This document shows positions 23,081 to 33,208 of a stretch of DNA of 40,992 nucleotides, piece by piece. The notes beneath the pieces are model-generated. The model searched no databases and was not told the DNA's origin. It saw nothing but the letters and a program-made list of their open reading frames with translations. The number at the start of each line of letters is the position of its first letter. Positions within the stretch are counted from its first letter, which is position 1. The DNA lies in the NCBI GenBank assembly GCA_002803225.1, contig NXFV01000984.1, positions 1 to 40,992 on the forward strand, read 5' to 3'. The position numbers and the translations under genes are program-made. The DNA comes from Gamarada debralockiae (Eukaryota > Ascomycota > Leotiomycetes > Helotiales > Hyphodiscaceae).

Positions 23081-24585
23081 ATGCCCATCACCGCTCGCCT
23101 TCTTCCTGCTATCTCTATTTCGTTAGCACTTATCACTTGCAAATATGGTACTAGCTTTAAGTCATATGATGGTGGATTGGGATGCAAAAAAAAAAGTGGG
23201 GAAAGAAAGAGGGGGGGGTTCTTCCGTAGGCTCTTTTGGTATATGCACTTTTAAGAATCCATGTTAGATTCTGCGGATCGTGAATTATATAGAAGTTTAT
23301 ATTAATATCCTTCGTAAGCACAAGATACCAATTTCCCGCGCCCTATACGACGATGCTAGTTCTGCGTTGGCTCTGGAACAACGACAATGAGATACTAGTG
23401 TCACCGGATTCAATGCCGACGGCCTGTAAGTAAGTTATCTGGTTACGCTACTTTGTACTCCATATTTAAGGTTGAATTATCCATATCTCTAGGTAAATTT
23501 CACCAGAAGTCTCGCCGCCTATTTGGACATTTGCACATGTTATAAGAGACTATGGATCAAATCATTAGCTTACTAGTTCACCCGCGATGTTTACAGCTAT
23601 GCATTCCCCATTGAACTTGGCATGCCTCCATAAACCCTCTATCTCTGGGTCTCTACCGAACTCGCGGATCTCTAGGTCTTCTCAGATCTGATGTTGGTCT
23701 CCGACCAAGCCGGCCATATTGTCTACTCCATGCACAACTCTTCTACTGCCCAGATTATTGCCAATTAGAAATTGGAGAATTTTGTTGGGAAGCAGATGTC
23801 GGTGGAGCCATATACTCTGTTATCTTTTGAGTGGGAGATCGTGACATTTCTGGCTGCCCGATCAAGACTGTCGTACAGGTTGATTCGGCTTTCAGTTCTG
23901 TCGATGCTACGAGTGGGGTTTCTAGCCTTAATATGGATACTATCCAAACTCAAGGTCCTGAGGAATATCCGACATAGCTCGACCTTATGGATACGTACGG
24001 CGGCTGTACGCTTCCTATCCTTCTGATACTACCGAAGCTAATCGTAGCCCTTTTTAGTAACGCTGTTTACTGTGGATCTTCACTGGAATGCAGGGGGACG
24101 GTCAGCTCTGGTACTATTAATACTACCTAGTACACTGGAACGCGCTCCTATACAACAACACATAACAACTACTATACCGGCAGTGACCAAGCCTCTGCGG
24201 GACAAATATTACCTTCTACTCCATCTAGCATCGCGACTACCTACCCCATAGGACCAGTTCTTAATACTAGCACTTCGCTCCTTGTTGTGCCCTTCGACCT
24301 CGCTTCCGCTTATTATGTTCAAGTTCCTGGCCCTATCCTAAGCTCCGACCAATTCGACATCCCTTGCTTCCCAGCTCTCCCGGATCTTTCTTTGGTCTTG
24401 AGGGCGGAGGGACAGTAGTGATACATGGCTCTTATTTGAATTATGGCCCTGTGAGCACTGATGTTATGTTATGGAGAGGTGCAATATTCAGATGTCTCGA
24501 TCATAGGACTCTTTCTGTTTTATAGCCAGTTTGTGGGTTTTGATTATGGTGGGAGTACGGTTGGCTTTTGCTAGTAAGAATTTGC
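23081..24585 (+). pseudogene. Decayed pepsin-like aspartic protease
   Basis: Relic of a secreted A1-family aspartic peptidase of the aspergillopepsin/endothiapepsin type. The ATG at 23081 begins MPITARLLPAISISLALI, a possible signal peptide. From about 23580 the plus strand reads the flap-side segment YSYAFPIELGMPP-stop-TLYLWVSTELADL-stop-VFSD, where active family members have PQTL, a DTGS-type catalytic loop and DLWVF. Further matches are SLLVVPFDLASAYYVQV near 24280, GGGTVVIHGSYLNYGPVS near 24400 and QFVGFDYGGSTVGF near 24522. Catalytic Asp-Thr-Gly motifs are not preserved. There are several stops and frame changes. CCA-TAA and CTC-TAG fit CAA-to-TAA and TGG-to-TAG change. The region from 23150 to 23330 is A/T-rich and not alignable by eye. 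Confidence 0.82.
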
Positions 24586-24625
24586 CGAGAGGCAGAGCTG
24601 CAGTATGGAACAGTTCGAGATAAAT

Positions 24626-24720
24626 GTAAGTACAATCCCAAGCTCCAACTGAAGATGACCGCTTGACTATTGGACAAAATCTTTCTGGCAATTTTTTTCC
24701 TTCTAGAAATTCCGGCATTC
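24626..24720 (+). repeat. Diverged repeat, copy A
   Basis: Begins GTAAGTACAATCC and continues with CTCCAA, then CCGCTTGACT and a T-rich tract. A second version with the same order of blocks begins near 25607. Likely members of one old dispersed family. Confidence 0.45.
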
Positions 24721-24893
24721 GACCGCGGTGTACCTTTTGGAGGCATGGAACTTCACTCAGACTCGGAGCCAACCGAACTTGAAAAGCCTCGAGGATGGCA
24801 AGTGCATATGAACAAAACAACCGGCATTTTTTTTTTTCAAACGAAGTTATCATTGCCAATCACGCGATCAACCTCAAATGCGCCGCTAGGTAG

Positions 24894-25058
24894 GAATGTG
24901 TCAGTTGAGCTGTATTTTGGGGGCGAAATATAGTGGCATTTCTAGACTTAGCTGATATCTCAGGAGCTGAAATACAAGGAGGGCCAGAGCTCTCTTATAT
25001 CACAAAAGAGGGGTAAATACAGGCTATACCTGATTAGGCAATTCCAACCAACAGAATG
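24894..25058 (+). repeat. Dispersed repeat, copy 1
   Basis: About 165 bp that match the reverse complement of 40669-40835 nearly base for base. Shared blocks include TCAGTTGAGCTGTATTTTGG, AAATATAGTGGCATTTCTAG, CTCTTATATCACAAAAGAGG and ACAGGCTATACCTGATTAGG, the last with one difference. No coding content; it may be the edge of a transposon or an LTR fragment. Confidence 0.85.
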
Positions 25059-25389
25059 CCCTTCCGGTGTCAAAAAGTGATTATGTAGAAGTGAAAACTT
25101 CTGGTACAGATATATCAAAACAAGGAAATTTTCGGTAACAAAGCTTTAAATTCAAGCGGTCAACTCAGATCACTTCGAAGTACCATAACTAACAAGTCAA
25201 AAGGTACCAACCTAACGACATGTTAGCAAGGGTATCAAAGCAACGGCACCTCTCCAGAGAGGTTTCAGCAATTATTTGCGCCAACTGGGGCACTTGCACC
25301 CAGCCTACGGGCAATGAAGACGCGCCAACTGATTCAAAGCACAAACATTGAGCACCACAAACAGGTCAACAATTAGCAGTGTGCTAAAT

Positions 25390-25556
25390 GAGTTGAGTTG
25401 AGTTGAGTTGAATAGTGGCCTCTACTCAACTCAACTCAAGGGAAATTTATAATACTCAAACTCAACTTAAACCTACTCTGATTAACTCTGATTAACCCAG
25501 AGTAGTATTGAGTTTTCAAAGCATTACTACTCGTACTCAACTCAACTCAAAGTTGA
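25390..25556. repeat. Foldback element of GAGTT pentamers
   Basis: A run of GAGTT units at 25390-25410 is followed after a ten-base loop by the complementary ACTCA units at 25424-25440, and again by ACTCA units at 25535-25550. Inside lies a direct repeat of TCTGATTAAC (from about 25477) flanked by CTACTCTG and CAGAGTAG, a further inverted pair. The strand can form nested hairpins. Confidence 0.8.
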
Positions 25557-25606
25557 ATATTTTATAAACATACTGATAATCAGTGTAGCCAGGACCTGAC
25601 TGGAAA

Positions 25607-25690
25607 GGAGTAAGTACAATCCTACTCCAAACCTGGCCGCTTGACTTTGGAATTTTTTTTTGCCAAATATATATATTTTTGGCGTTTCGG
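25607..25690 (+). repeat. Diverged repeat, copy B
   Basis: Begins AGTAAGTACAATCC, followed by CTCCAA, GCCGCTTGACT and a T-rich tract, the same order as copy A near 24626 but with several gaps. It lies just downstream of the foldback element. Confidence 0.45.
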
Positions 25691-25969
25691 GATATGGGGA
25701 TTCGAGAAACGTGAAGTTCAACGAAGCGGAAGCGAGGGGAATTCAGTCGAGTTGTATTCTCTGATTTTAGACGAAAGTGATATGTGCTAACATTGCGAAA
25801 ACTAGAGCGACAGTTGAGATTACCTGATTATTTAGATGTCCCTAGTGTTATGCACTTCACGTATAATAATGTGAAAACTGACAAATGGAAAGACCGAAAA
25901 ATGATGGTATCTAATAAAAGTATTCTTCCCACGAAGATACATTCTCCACAGCCACCTTCTTTGCTGCCC

Positions 25970-28900
25970 CTACTGTCTGTGCTGCCCTTGCCGTCCGTGT
26001 TGCTCTGGCCAGTCCGTCGAATAACGAGAATCTTCCAGAAGATGTGGCTCGGGCTGTCCATAGCCCTCCATATGCATATTATCTGAAAAGAGGTCGTAGT
26101 GCGATTCAGGGGGCGGAACAGTTCCATGTGGTATATTACCTTCGTTGTACATCCAAGAAAGATTAACTTCCATAGCATTAGTCACCAGGGGACCTCCTGA
26201 CATTTCGTTTGGCACCCCAGGTACCATGCATGTCTGTTGTTGATCAGTCCCAAGGAAAGCTTCAGTCTGAAGACGCACTACCGAAGATTCGTTCGACATA
26301 TAATTCATCTGGGAAATAGGGGATTCCGGAAACGTTGGCATGTCGTATCTCGTGCTCTGAGCACTGCTGCCGCTGGGCCCTTCTGTAGCTGGTGATTTGT
26401 TGACGTGCGCTGGGGATGCTGCAACTGTGTTCCCAGGAGCATAGACTGTCTTGGCCGCAAGCTGGAGAGTTTCTCTCAAGACTCCCCGGTACCAATCTCG
26501 TTGCGGCTGAAAGTCGGATGGTGGAAGACCATGAGCTGTGACTTTGGCCTCAATCAACTTATCGTTTATAAAAATGATCCTCTCTTCGATAAAATCCGAA
26601 TGAGGGATTACAAAGCCGTAGTCATAGACTAATTACTTTGTTAGAAAGCTGAGTCTTAGGGGAGGATGGACTTCTCACATGGGTGTTCTAGAATTTCGTC
26701 GGAAGGAGCCAGTGTCTTGAAAATGGTATACCACTGACCAAGCTCGAGCTTCGGGTTTGGGTTGGTTTTTGAAGAGCGGCCAATCATGTAACGGCTGGTG
26801 TTGGCTTCAACCCATGTCTCTAGCTCATGATCATTTCGACCCTTTCCTCTTGTTCCTTTCTTAACAGAATCCGTGTATATTTTGAGGGCTTCCTTGATTC
26901 TTTTCCACATAATATCGTCAATTTCACGGAAATTGTACTCATTCCCCTCTTCCGGGTGCTGCTCCTTCTGGTGATCCGTTCGCTTTGCTTTCGTGTCAAA
27001 AGTTTCGTGGCAATCTCGGCATCGGATGGGGCAGTCAACGTCCTCTTTATGCGTTTTCAGTTCCTCTGGGTTCTGGAACTCGCCTTGGCAGTCGCTGCAT
27101 TGCAACGGATTTGACTTCTTGAGTTTCTTGGTATGGTGACTTTGCATATGCTCCCTAAAATATTTTAGATATCATGATGCACCAAAGAAAATGTGCTACA
27201 AGTACTTACTTGAGATGCTGGATTGAATTCCATCCAGGGCCAGCACAAGCACGGAACCTGTCTTGTGTTTCATGATTGACACAGAACACTTCAGGTCGTA
27301 AGGCGTTGTGAAAGCATCTTAACGGATGAGTCTTAGTAGACTGGGAGCCGCCAGATTTCGTGCTTGTTTTCTGACCCTTTGACACCTGAACCGGGCCCCC
27401 TTCGGGAGCCGAGAAGTCCCTGGCAGAAGCAGCACCTCCTGCGCCGCCGACCTGCTTGCCGGATGAGGATGAAGATGCTGCGCCTGGGCCAGGGTTGAAC
27501 GACGAAAATGAAGACGAGCCTGACGACGATGGCGCATACGTGACCAATTCCGGGCAATCTTGTGCATCGCTAGGATGTGCAAGTTCAAGGAGACGCAGAA
27601 GTGACACTCTAGTATAGTCCTCTGGCTGCTCAATCTCATCGTTTGATGCGAATTTGAGCTGGTCACCAACTGCCCGAAGAAACAGTTCTGCAGTCTCAGG
27701 ATCTGTCCTCAGCACCTGATTCTTGACCAGGTCTTCAAGTTTGTTATCTGACTGCTTGTTATCTCCATTTTTCTCAGCTGTGCTGGATTTCGATACTGTT
27801 GATGATGTTTGAGACTTTGATGAGCTGTCGCCTTCAGTGGAGGGGTCGTCATTCTCCATGACAGATGGTGATGTAGGTGGGGACGTGTCATTTGGCACAC
27901 GTGATCCTGTAAATGGAGAATGATCATTATTTCCTCCATCTTCATCTTGTCTGAAAGCACCCCCTTCAAACTTTGCAAGATTAGCCCTTCGATTTGTTAG
28001 TGTCTCAAAGAAGATGATCGAAGCCCAACATACCCGTTACCATCAACGACGGAAACTTGTCTTGGTTTGGTCCCTCTCATATTTGAGCATTGAGAGACAG
28101 TCATTTTCTGGTCTGACAATGACCGCGGAGTAGACCAGGCCTCGAAGGAGGAGGCTTGCCCAACACTTGCTGTGGGTACGTGGTAATCGGATCCAGTCTG
28201 AAGCCCGTTGAGCGTATGAGAGAAATATCGAGGTTCCAATTCGGAGGGAATGGCCTCGTAGTTGCGGGTATGAGAAGAGGATCGGCCTAAAAAGTCACTA
28301 GTTATATTTCGATGACCCAGTTCTCACATGAGAATCACTCACTAGTTGCTGTGCTACCGAGCGAAAGTTCACTACCATCGCTGTCGAAGTTACTTTCTGG
28401 GCTATTGAAGACGCTCGAGTCCTGCCAGTGCTGGTTTTCTCTCGTGCTTTCACTAGAGTCGCAATACTGAGCTGCTACTGAGTGGGTTTGCCTGTGGACA
28501 ACCCTGTTCGGACAAAGTCAGAACGCTGATTACCTTATAAATGGCAACTTAAATCGTGATTAGAGCTGTTCTACAGTGCACTTACCTGTCACGATCCGGT
28601 CCCTGCACTGGTTCAGTCCCATTCCGATGAAGTCGGTTCTGCCGACATGCCACTCTCTGTTTCTTTTGTGGAAAACCGCTGGTTCTTTGCAGTTTCTTTT
28701 GGGAGATTTCTTTGTGCTCCTTTGAACATTCTTCACTGGTATGACTCTTTGTTACATATCGGTTGACGAAAATTTCGAATAACGCCTTCCGCTTGTACGT
28801 ATCAAATCCACTTGCCGCCGCAGCAGCGTAGGAAGGAAAAGTGCGATTATAGACTGGGTGCTCCATATTGCGTAGCCTAACCAGTGGAATTTGGGAGATA

Positions 28901-29184
28901 GCTGATCCGTTTGGTGGACCGAAGTATCGTGCCGAATGGTAATTTGGTGGGAGATGACGGGCAGTCCTACGTAAGTTGTTCGGTGACCCTGGGGTCTCGA
29001 TTTCCTTCCAGGCTTCACTGGCTTTGTCCTGCAGGACCTCGATAACGTAATTCTTCGATGGCTTCAACGAGGAGAGTTCGCAGATGCATTTCTATGTCCA
29101 AATTCGTTACCATTAGCCACGTTGCGCACCTCCACGTTTGGATACACCGAGGAATCGGGAAACCGTGACACAAGAACACTTACA
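25970..29184 (-). CDS. Fungal C2H2-like finger protein, 5' end unresolved
   Basis: Long fungal-specific protein of unknown function. Exons I could join on the minus strand are 29091-28586, 28503-28343, 28286-28034, 27986-27210, 27154-26679 and 26628-25970, about 943 aa. A further exon ends at 29184 (LSSEYTKC) but no start ATG was found. The central part is Ser-rich and acidic. It is followed by HPLRCFHNALRPEVFC, PGWNSIQHLKEHMQSHH across an intron, and two fingers, CSDCQGEF and CRDCHETF, each with paired downstream His or Cys. Next comes a conserved helical block with VEANTSRYMIGRSS and LELGQWYTIF, then EHPFYDYG across an intron. This arrangement recurs in Leotiomycete and Sordariomycete genomes as an uncharacterised C2H2-type protein, from my memory of the family. 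The C-terminus is Gln- and Pro-rich. A nuclear role is only a guess. Confidence 0.8.
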
Positions 29185-30450
29185 CACTTCGTGTATTCAG
29201 AAGACAGGTGCTGGAGATTCAGGAGTTAAGGTAAATTTCAAGGCTGATTCCGTCGAATGAAAAGCTGTGAAGCTCCAGCAGCGGCAAAGCCGGAGTCGTG
29301 GAGTTTTGTAGTACCGCTCTCATAGGTAGGCATAGCGAAACTCTAAAAATGGTCAAAACAATAGCAAGGGTGTCACTTGGTACGGGGTTGCGTGCCCACG
29401 TAGATTCGTGGGACGGAGAAGCGTGAGATGGACGAGCGACGACTTTGAGTGATCCCATGAGCCAGAGATTTGCAGTTGCGATACACGTATCATATCAAGC
29501 CACAACCCTGTTGCCGAGGCACAACCCATTTAATATGCAGGCACAATTTGCGACGCCTCCCGATCAATGTAATTTAGAGTCACAATGTCCGAGACTTCAT
29601 TGTTTCGGCCCCAGCGCTCTATGATATGTACCATTGCGGGAGAACTAGTCCAAAGCCATGCGAACAACTTTGGATGATAAGCCAACTGCTTTCTCTGCAT
29701 GAAAAATCTCATTATCAGTCCCAAAAACTTGATAAAAGTACGGCAGCCACGTGATGAACCTGAGGGGCACGGACCAGATTAACGAATTGGAATCGTGTAG
29801 GATCGGTTCAAAAGTTCTGACCCTTTGCCAATTCTCGACTACGAGGCCCTTGTCAGCCACCCAGCTGGCATAGCAACAGTGACCGCTGAAGCTGCAGGCT
29901 CTTGAAGCTTATTCTACTGGGAGTCTTGCCCTGTAATCTCCACTGTAAACTCACTTCCTTCAGGGTCTGCTGCCTGTAGTCGGTTGCTAGACGACAACAC
30001 CGTAACGCCACGACGACCAGGGTCTCTTTCTGGCAAGGTTCAGAACTTTTGAACCGATCCTCCGTAGACGGAATGGCATGACTACGCATAAGACGCAAGG
30101 TTCAGTGACCCGGAGATCAGTGTCACCAAAGCAAGTCAAGAATTTTGGATTTTGAACCAATTTGGTCTCTTGAGCCTGCGCGCAAGCCAGACGCGCTCTT
30201 CACCATTGGTAACAGACAGCTTGTCTGCTAATTTGGTCACGAAGTTGCGCGCGATGAGAACAATGCGGTAGTATAAGGGCCAGTTGGCCCTCACCGTGAC
30301 CTATTCAGTAAACGGTATCAACTTTGGTCACCGATTCATCCAACTATACATGACCCGCTTCGAAAGAGACCATTTCATGACCCACATCTTCCATATGAGC
30401 TTCTCTACGCCGAGACTCTTCCCCAACGAGGTGAAGAGCGCACTTGATAT
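29185..30450. other. Region without a confident gene
   Basis: Should hold the true 5' end of the C2H2-like gene on the minus strand. Minus-strand frames at 29530-29724 and 29645-29860 read protein-like but overlap, lack a common start and match nothing I recognise. They could be unannotated 5' exons or relics. Confidence 0.4.
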
Positions 30451-30953
30451 ATGTCTCATGACACCGGCACAATCACGGGATATACCCTCTCAAAGAAATG
30501 TAAACTTTTGCCTTGGCCGCATCGATTTGCTTGGCCCAAATGGGCCGGGAACAACTCAAGCAACAATTCACGGCAAACTGTCGCCGCCTATTTCACTCCC
30601 CAGACTTTTGAAAATTCGGGAAAGTCTTCAGAGTTGCATTACGGATTTGGACCGTCAACTAGTAGAGTCACCCCCTAGCCACGTACGTCCTTGGGAGATC
30701 TCTAACATGAATGTAGAGCAACAACGATGGTTGGCTTGGAAGTCCAAAGTCCTTCCGATCCATTGTCGGAGAAACAAGGGTTGCGGCTGAAGACTTGACA
30801 AACGAAACACGCATTTCTCCATTTGTCTCTCCCACAGTCAACGTGAACCAAGCAAAGCGATGGAGTAGTGGCACAAGGAGGAAGCCAGATTCTAAACCCG
30901 AGCCTCAGCCCGGTGATCCAGGTGAGAAACTGTCCTCCAAGAAGATCAAGTGA
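30451..30953 (+). CDS. Hypothetical protein, possibly 3' part of a gene
   Basis: The second exon, from 30717 to the TGA at 30951-30953, reads as ordinary hydrophilic protein (DGWLGSPKSFRSIVGET, then VNVNQAKRWSSGTRRKP and SSKKIK) and begins after a CTAAC branch site and TAG acceptor. Two upstream exons fit in frame. An ATG at 30451 with donor GTCACC at 30667 has a 50-nt intron and gives 150 aa. An ATG at 30350 with donor GTACGT at 30683 has a 34-nt intron and gives 189 aa. The second donor is better, but its intron is unusually short. There is no recognised domain; the sequence is mostly Ser-, Asn- and Lys-rich and probably disordered. The real 5' end may lie further upstream. Confidence 0.4.
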
Positions 30954-31671
30954 CCTGCTAAGGGCGGAAAGGTTATGGGAAGTAAGCGGCACGGTGCTAA
31001 CTGCGGATTGGACTCGAAAAAAAGCAGAAAGATCTGCTGCCGGGAATGGCGTCAGCACTAGGGATTGGGGTTCAATTGCGGAGATTCTCACTTTGGCTGA
31101 AGAATAGAGCTTATTTTAATCAAACCTCATCGTCGTGATGTCGAGCTCAAAGAGTGCCATGCATGCAATGCAAACACAAGATTTTGGTTCGGTGTGACGC
31201 CATGACACATGTGAAACTTTCGATTCACGAACAGATTTGACAACAGTTGGGCAGGGCCGTCTTACTCGCAGCTCCGCCATTCAGAGATTGTTGTAGAGAA
31301 GTGGACACTCTCAAAGAAAGTGATTGAGTGTCGAAGGTCTAAGCATCCAGAGTCTCAATTTAAAAGATGTCGTCCGCGTTCGTGTCTCGCCCCAATTTCC
31401 GATGCGTCACGTGAAAACGGGTCCCAGCATAAGGTTTATCCTCGGCGAAGATGATCAAACATTAGAGGCTAGTTTCTGAAGCTTATATTTGTATTCGAAC
31501 GGTGATATTTGTTTGCAACTAGATTCTCACACATATATTGCTGAGCTGCGAGCAGAAAGAGAGCACCGCTTCATAGGTGCCCAAAGTTACCGAGGAAGAT
31601 AAAGCCAATGATCAGGCGACACGACACATTCATTCATAATTTATATTTCTCCAGCTGCTTCTCAGTCCAAT
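30954..31671. other. Intergenic, no gene seen
   Basis: No recognisable coding or RNA feature. A TCACGTGA motif lies near 31408-31415. The frame at 30868-31107 overlaps the hypothetical gene and lacks content. Confidence 0.45.
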
Positions 31672-32612
31672 TCACAACATATCCGCCAGCACCTCATCCC
31701 TGGCATCCACTGAAGCCTTCGCCTGTTTCCCGACTGGAATATAATATCCCCCACTCACGACCTCCTTACTGGTCGCAGCCCATAACTGATTCAACACACC
31801 CTGCTCAACACTGATACCAATCAACAATCCCACGGCCGCTTCAACCACACGCATCCATAGGTGCTTCTCCATCATTGGCTTCGAGAGTCCGGTCTCCACA
31901 GTACCGGGGTGTACTGACGCGCAAGTCATGGATGGATATCGACGAGCGAGCTCTTTCGAATGCAGGATATTGGCTAGTTTGGACTGTCCGTACTTCGCGA
32001 CTTTGCTTTCCTCTTCTTGAGATGTGCACAGAGTGTCGAATTTGATTCCGTCTTTGACTGTCCAGGTATGGGAGAGTGAGGAGAGTGTCGCGATGCGCAC
32101 ATCCGCGCCAGGAATCGCTGGAGTTGACAGAAGTATTGGAAGGAGGAGCTTGGTGGGCAAAGCGTGGCCCAGGTAGTTCCAAATTGAATTTCGTAGCCAT
32201 CTTCAGTGACGCCGGTGGGACAGCCACGATACCGACATTGTTTATCAGGATGTCGAGACGGGACGACAAGGCAAGGAAGGATCTTGCTGCATATTGGACT
32301 GAAGCAAGCGAGCAAGGTTGAGCTGAAGAAGGTGAAGATTTGCTCCTGGAACAACAGCTCTAATTTCGGTGATGGCTTCGTTACCCTTTTGCGATGGAGC
32401 GTGAGGTGATGTAGATCGCTGCTGGTTTATGCTTCGCGAACTCGAGGGCTGATTGTTTCCTAGTCCGTTGTTTCCTAAATACGATCAGTTCTATAAAATC
32501 CAAAGTAGTACCAATTGGCTATTAGGGACTGCATACCGCCAGTGATCAGGACGACTTTTCCCGAGAGATCTGAAATGTCAGTGCTGGGATTTGAATTCTT
32601 GGCATGAAACAT
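31672..32612 (-). pseudogene. SDR pseudogene, retinol-dehydrogenase-like
   Basis: Relic of a short-chain dehydrogenase/reductase. Exon 1 (32612-32537) is intact and encodes DLSGKVVLITGG; a 62-nt intron follows. The cofactor loop then reads NNGLG and the frame breaks. Matching pieces continue in alternating frames: SALEFAKHKPAAIYITSRS, LDILINNVGIVAVPP, GVTEDGYEIQFGT and, finally open to the TAG at 31672, SLSHTW, the catalytic YGQSK and VHPGTVETGL. I count at least four or five small indels: near 32456, near 32385, about 32310-32330, near 32220 and near 32180. There are no obvious RIP-type stops. The C-terminal 150 codons are undamaged, so decay is recent or the sequence here has errors. Confidence 0.85.
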
Positions 32613-32664
32613 GTTGAGCAAAGATTTCATGCAGCAAATCTAAGATTAACAAAGAACCTAGAGT

Positions 32665-32877
32665 TTAACAGCATCGAAAGAGCAAAACTGTTATGAGCGA
32701 GAGCAGTATCTCGTGGTCTCTGCGTAGAAGCACCCGGAGGACGAACGGACGAGGTATTAACCCTTGCGGTCCAAGCTTTGGAAACCACGACATGCCTTGC
32801 TGGTTGCTGTCCACCTTACCAATCGGTACTTCTTTGTACTCTTCAATGTCTCTGGGCGGTGGCCTTGGAGGGACCAT
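32665..32877 (-). CDS. Small hypothetical ORF, weak support
   Basis: A 70-codon ATG ORF on the minus strand beginning MVPPRPPPRDIEEYKEVP and ending in a hydrophobic segment (HEILLSLITVLLF) that could be a tail anchor. The composition looks protein-like, but there is no homology I recognise and the frame is also partly open on the other strand. It sits directly upstream of the SDR pseudogene on the same strand and could be a fragment or a chance ORF. Confidence 0.2.
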   Translation of the reverse strand: MVPPRPPPRDIEEYKEVPIGKVDSNQQGMSWFPKLGPQGLIPRPFVLRVLLRRDHEILLSLITVLLFRCC

Positions 32878-33208
32878 TGGACGTTGCTAAGTATGAAGCG
32901 AGTTGTGAGATAGAAAAGGACCCTTGCCAGGCACCATGAGCCAAGCCGTTTTGGGGCAGAGGTGATTACGGCTAACCTAAATGGGGTTGCGCTTACTCGC
33001 ATCTGTTCGCTTCTTTCTTATTCCTCATAACATTTTGGCAATATGCGTTTCATACTCTCATCAACAAAGTGCTTCCAAGATACCCCGTGGCTTTACGATG
33101 CCCCGTCAGATCACGTAGTGCAGGCTAATTGAGCACTCGATCCACTTGCAATATCGCATTTTAGGGTTCGAGTTTTGGCGGCTGAAGATATTTTCGATAG
33201 AAACAGCT

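Noticed and set aside
29530..29860. Protein-like minus-strand frames
   Set aside because: Two frames overlap, with no shared start and no family match; they might be 5' exons of the C2H2-like gene but I could not join them.
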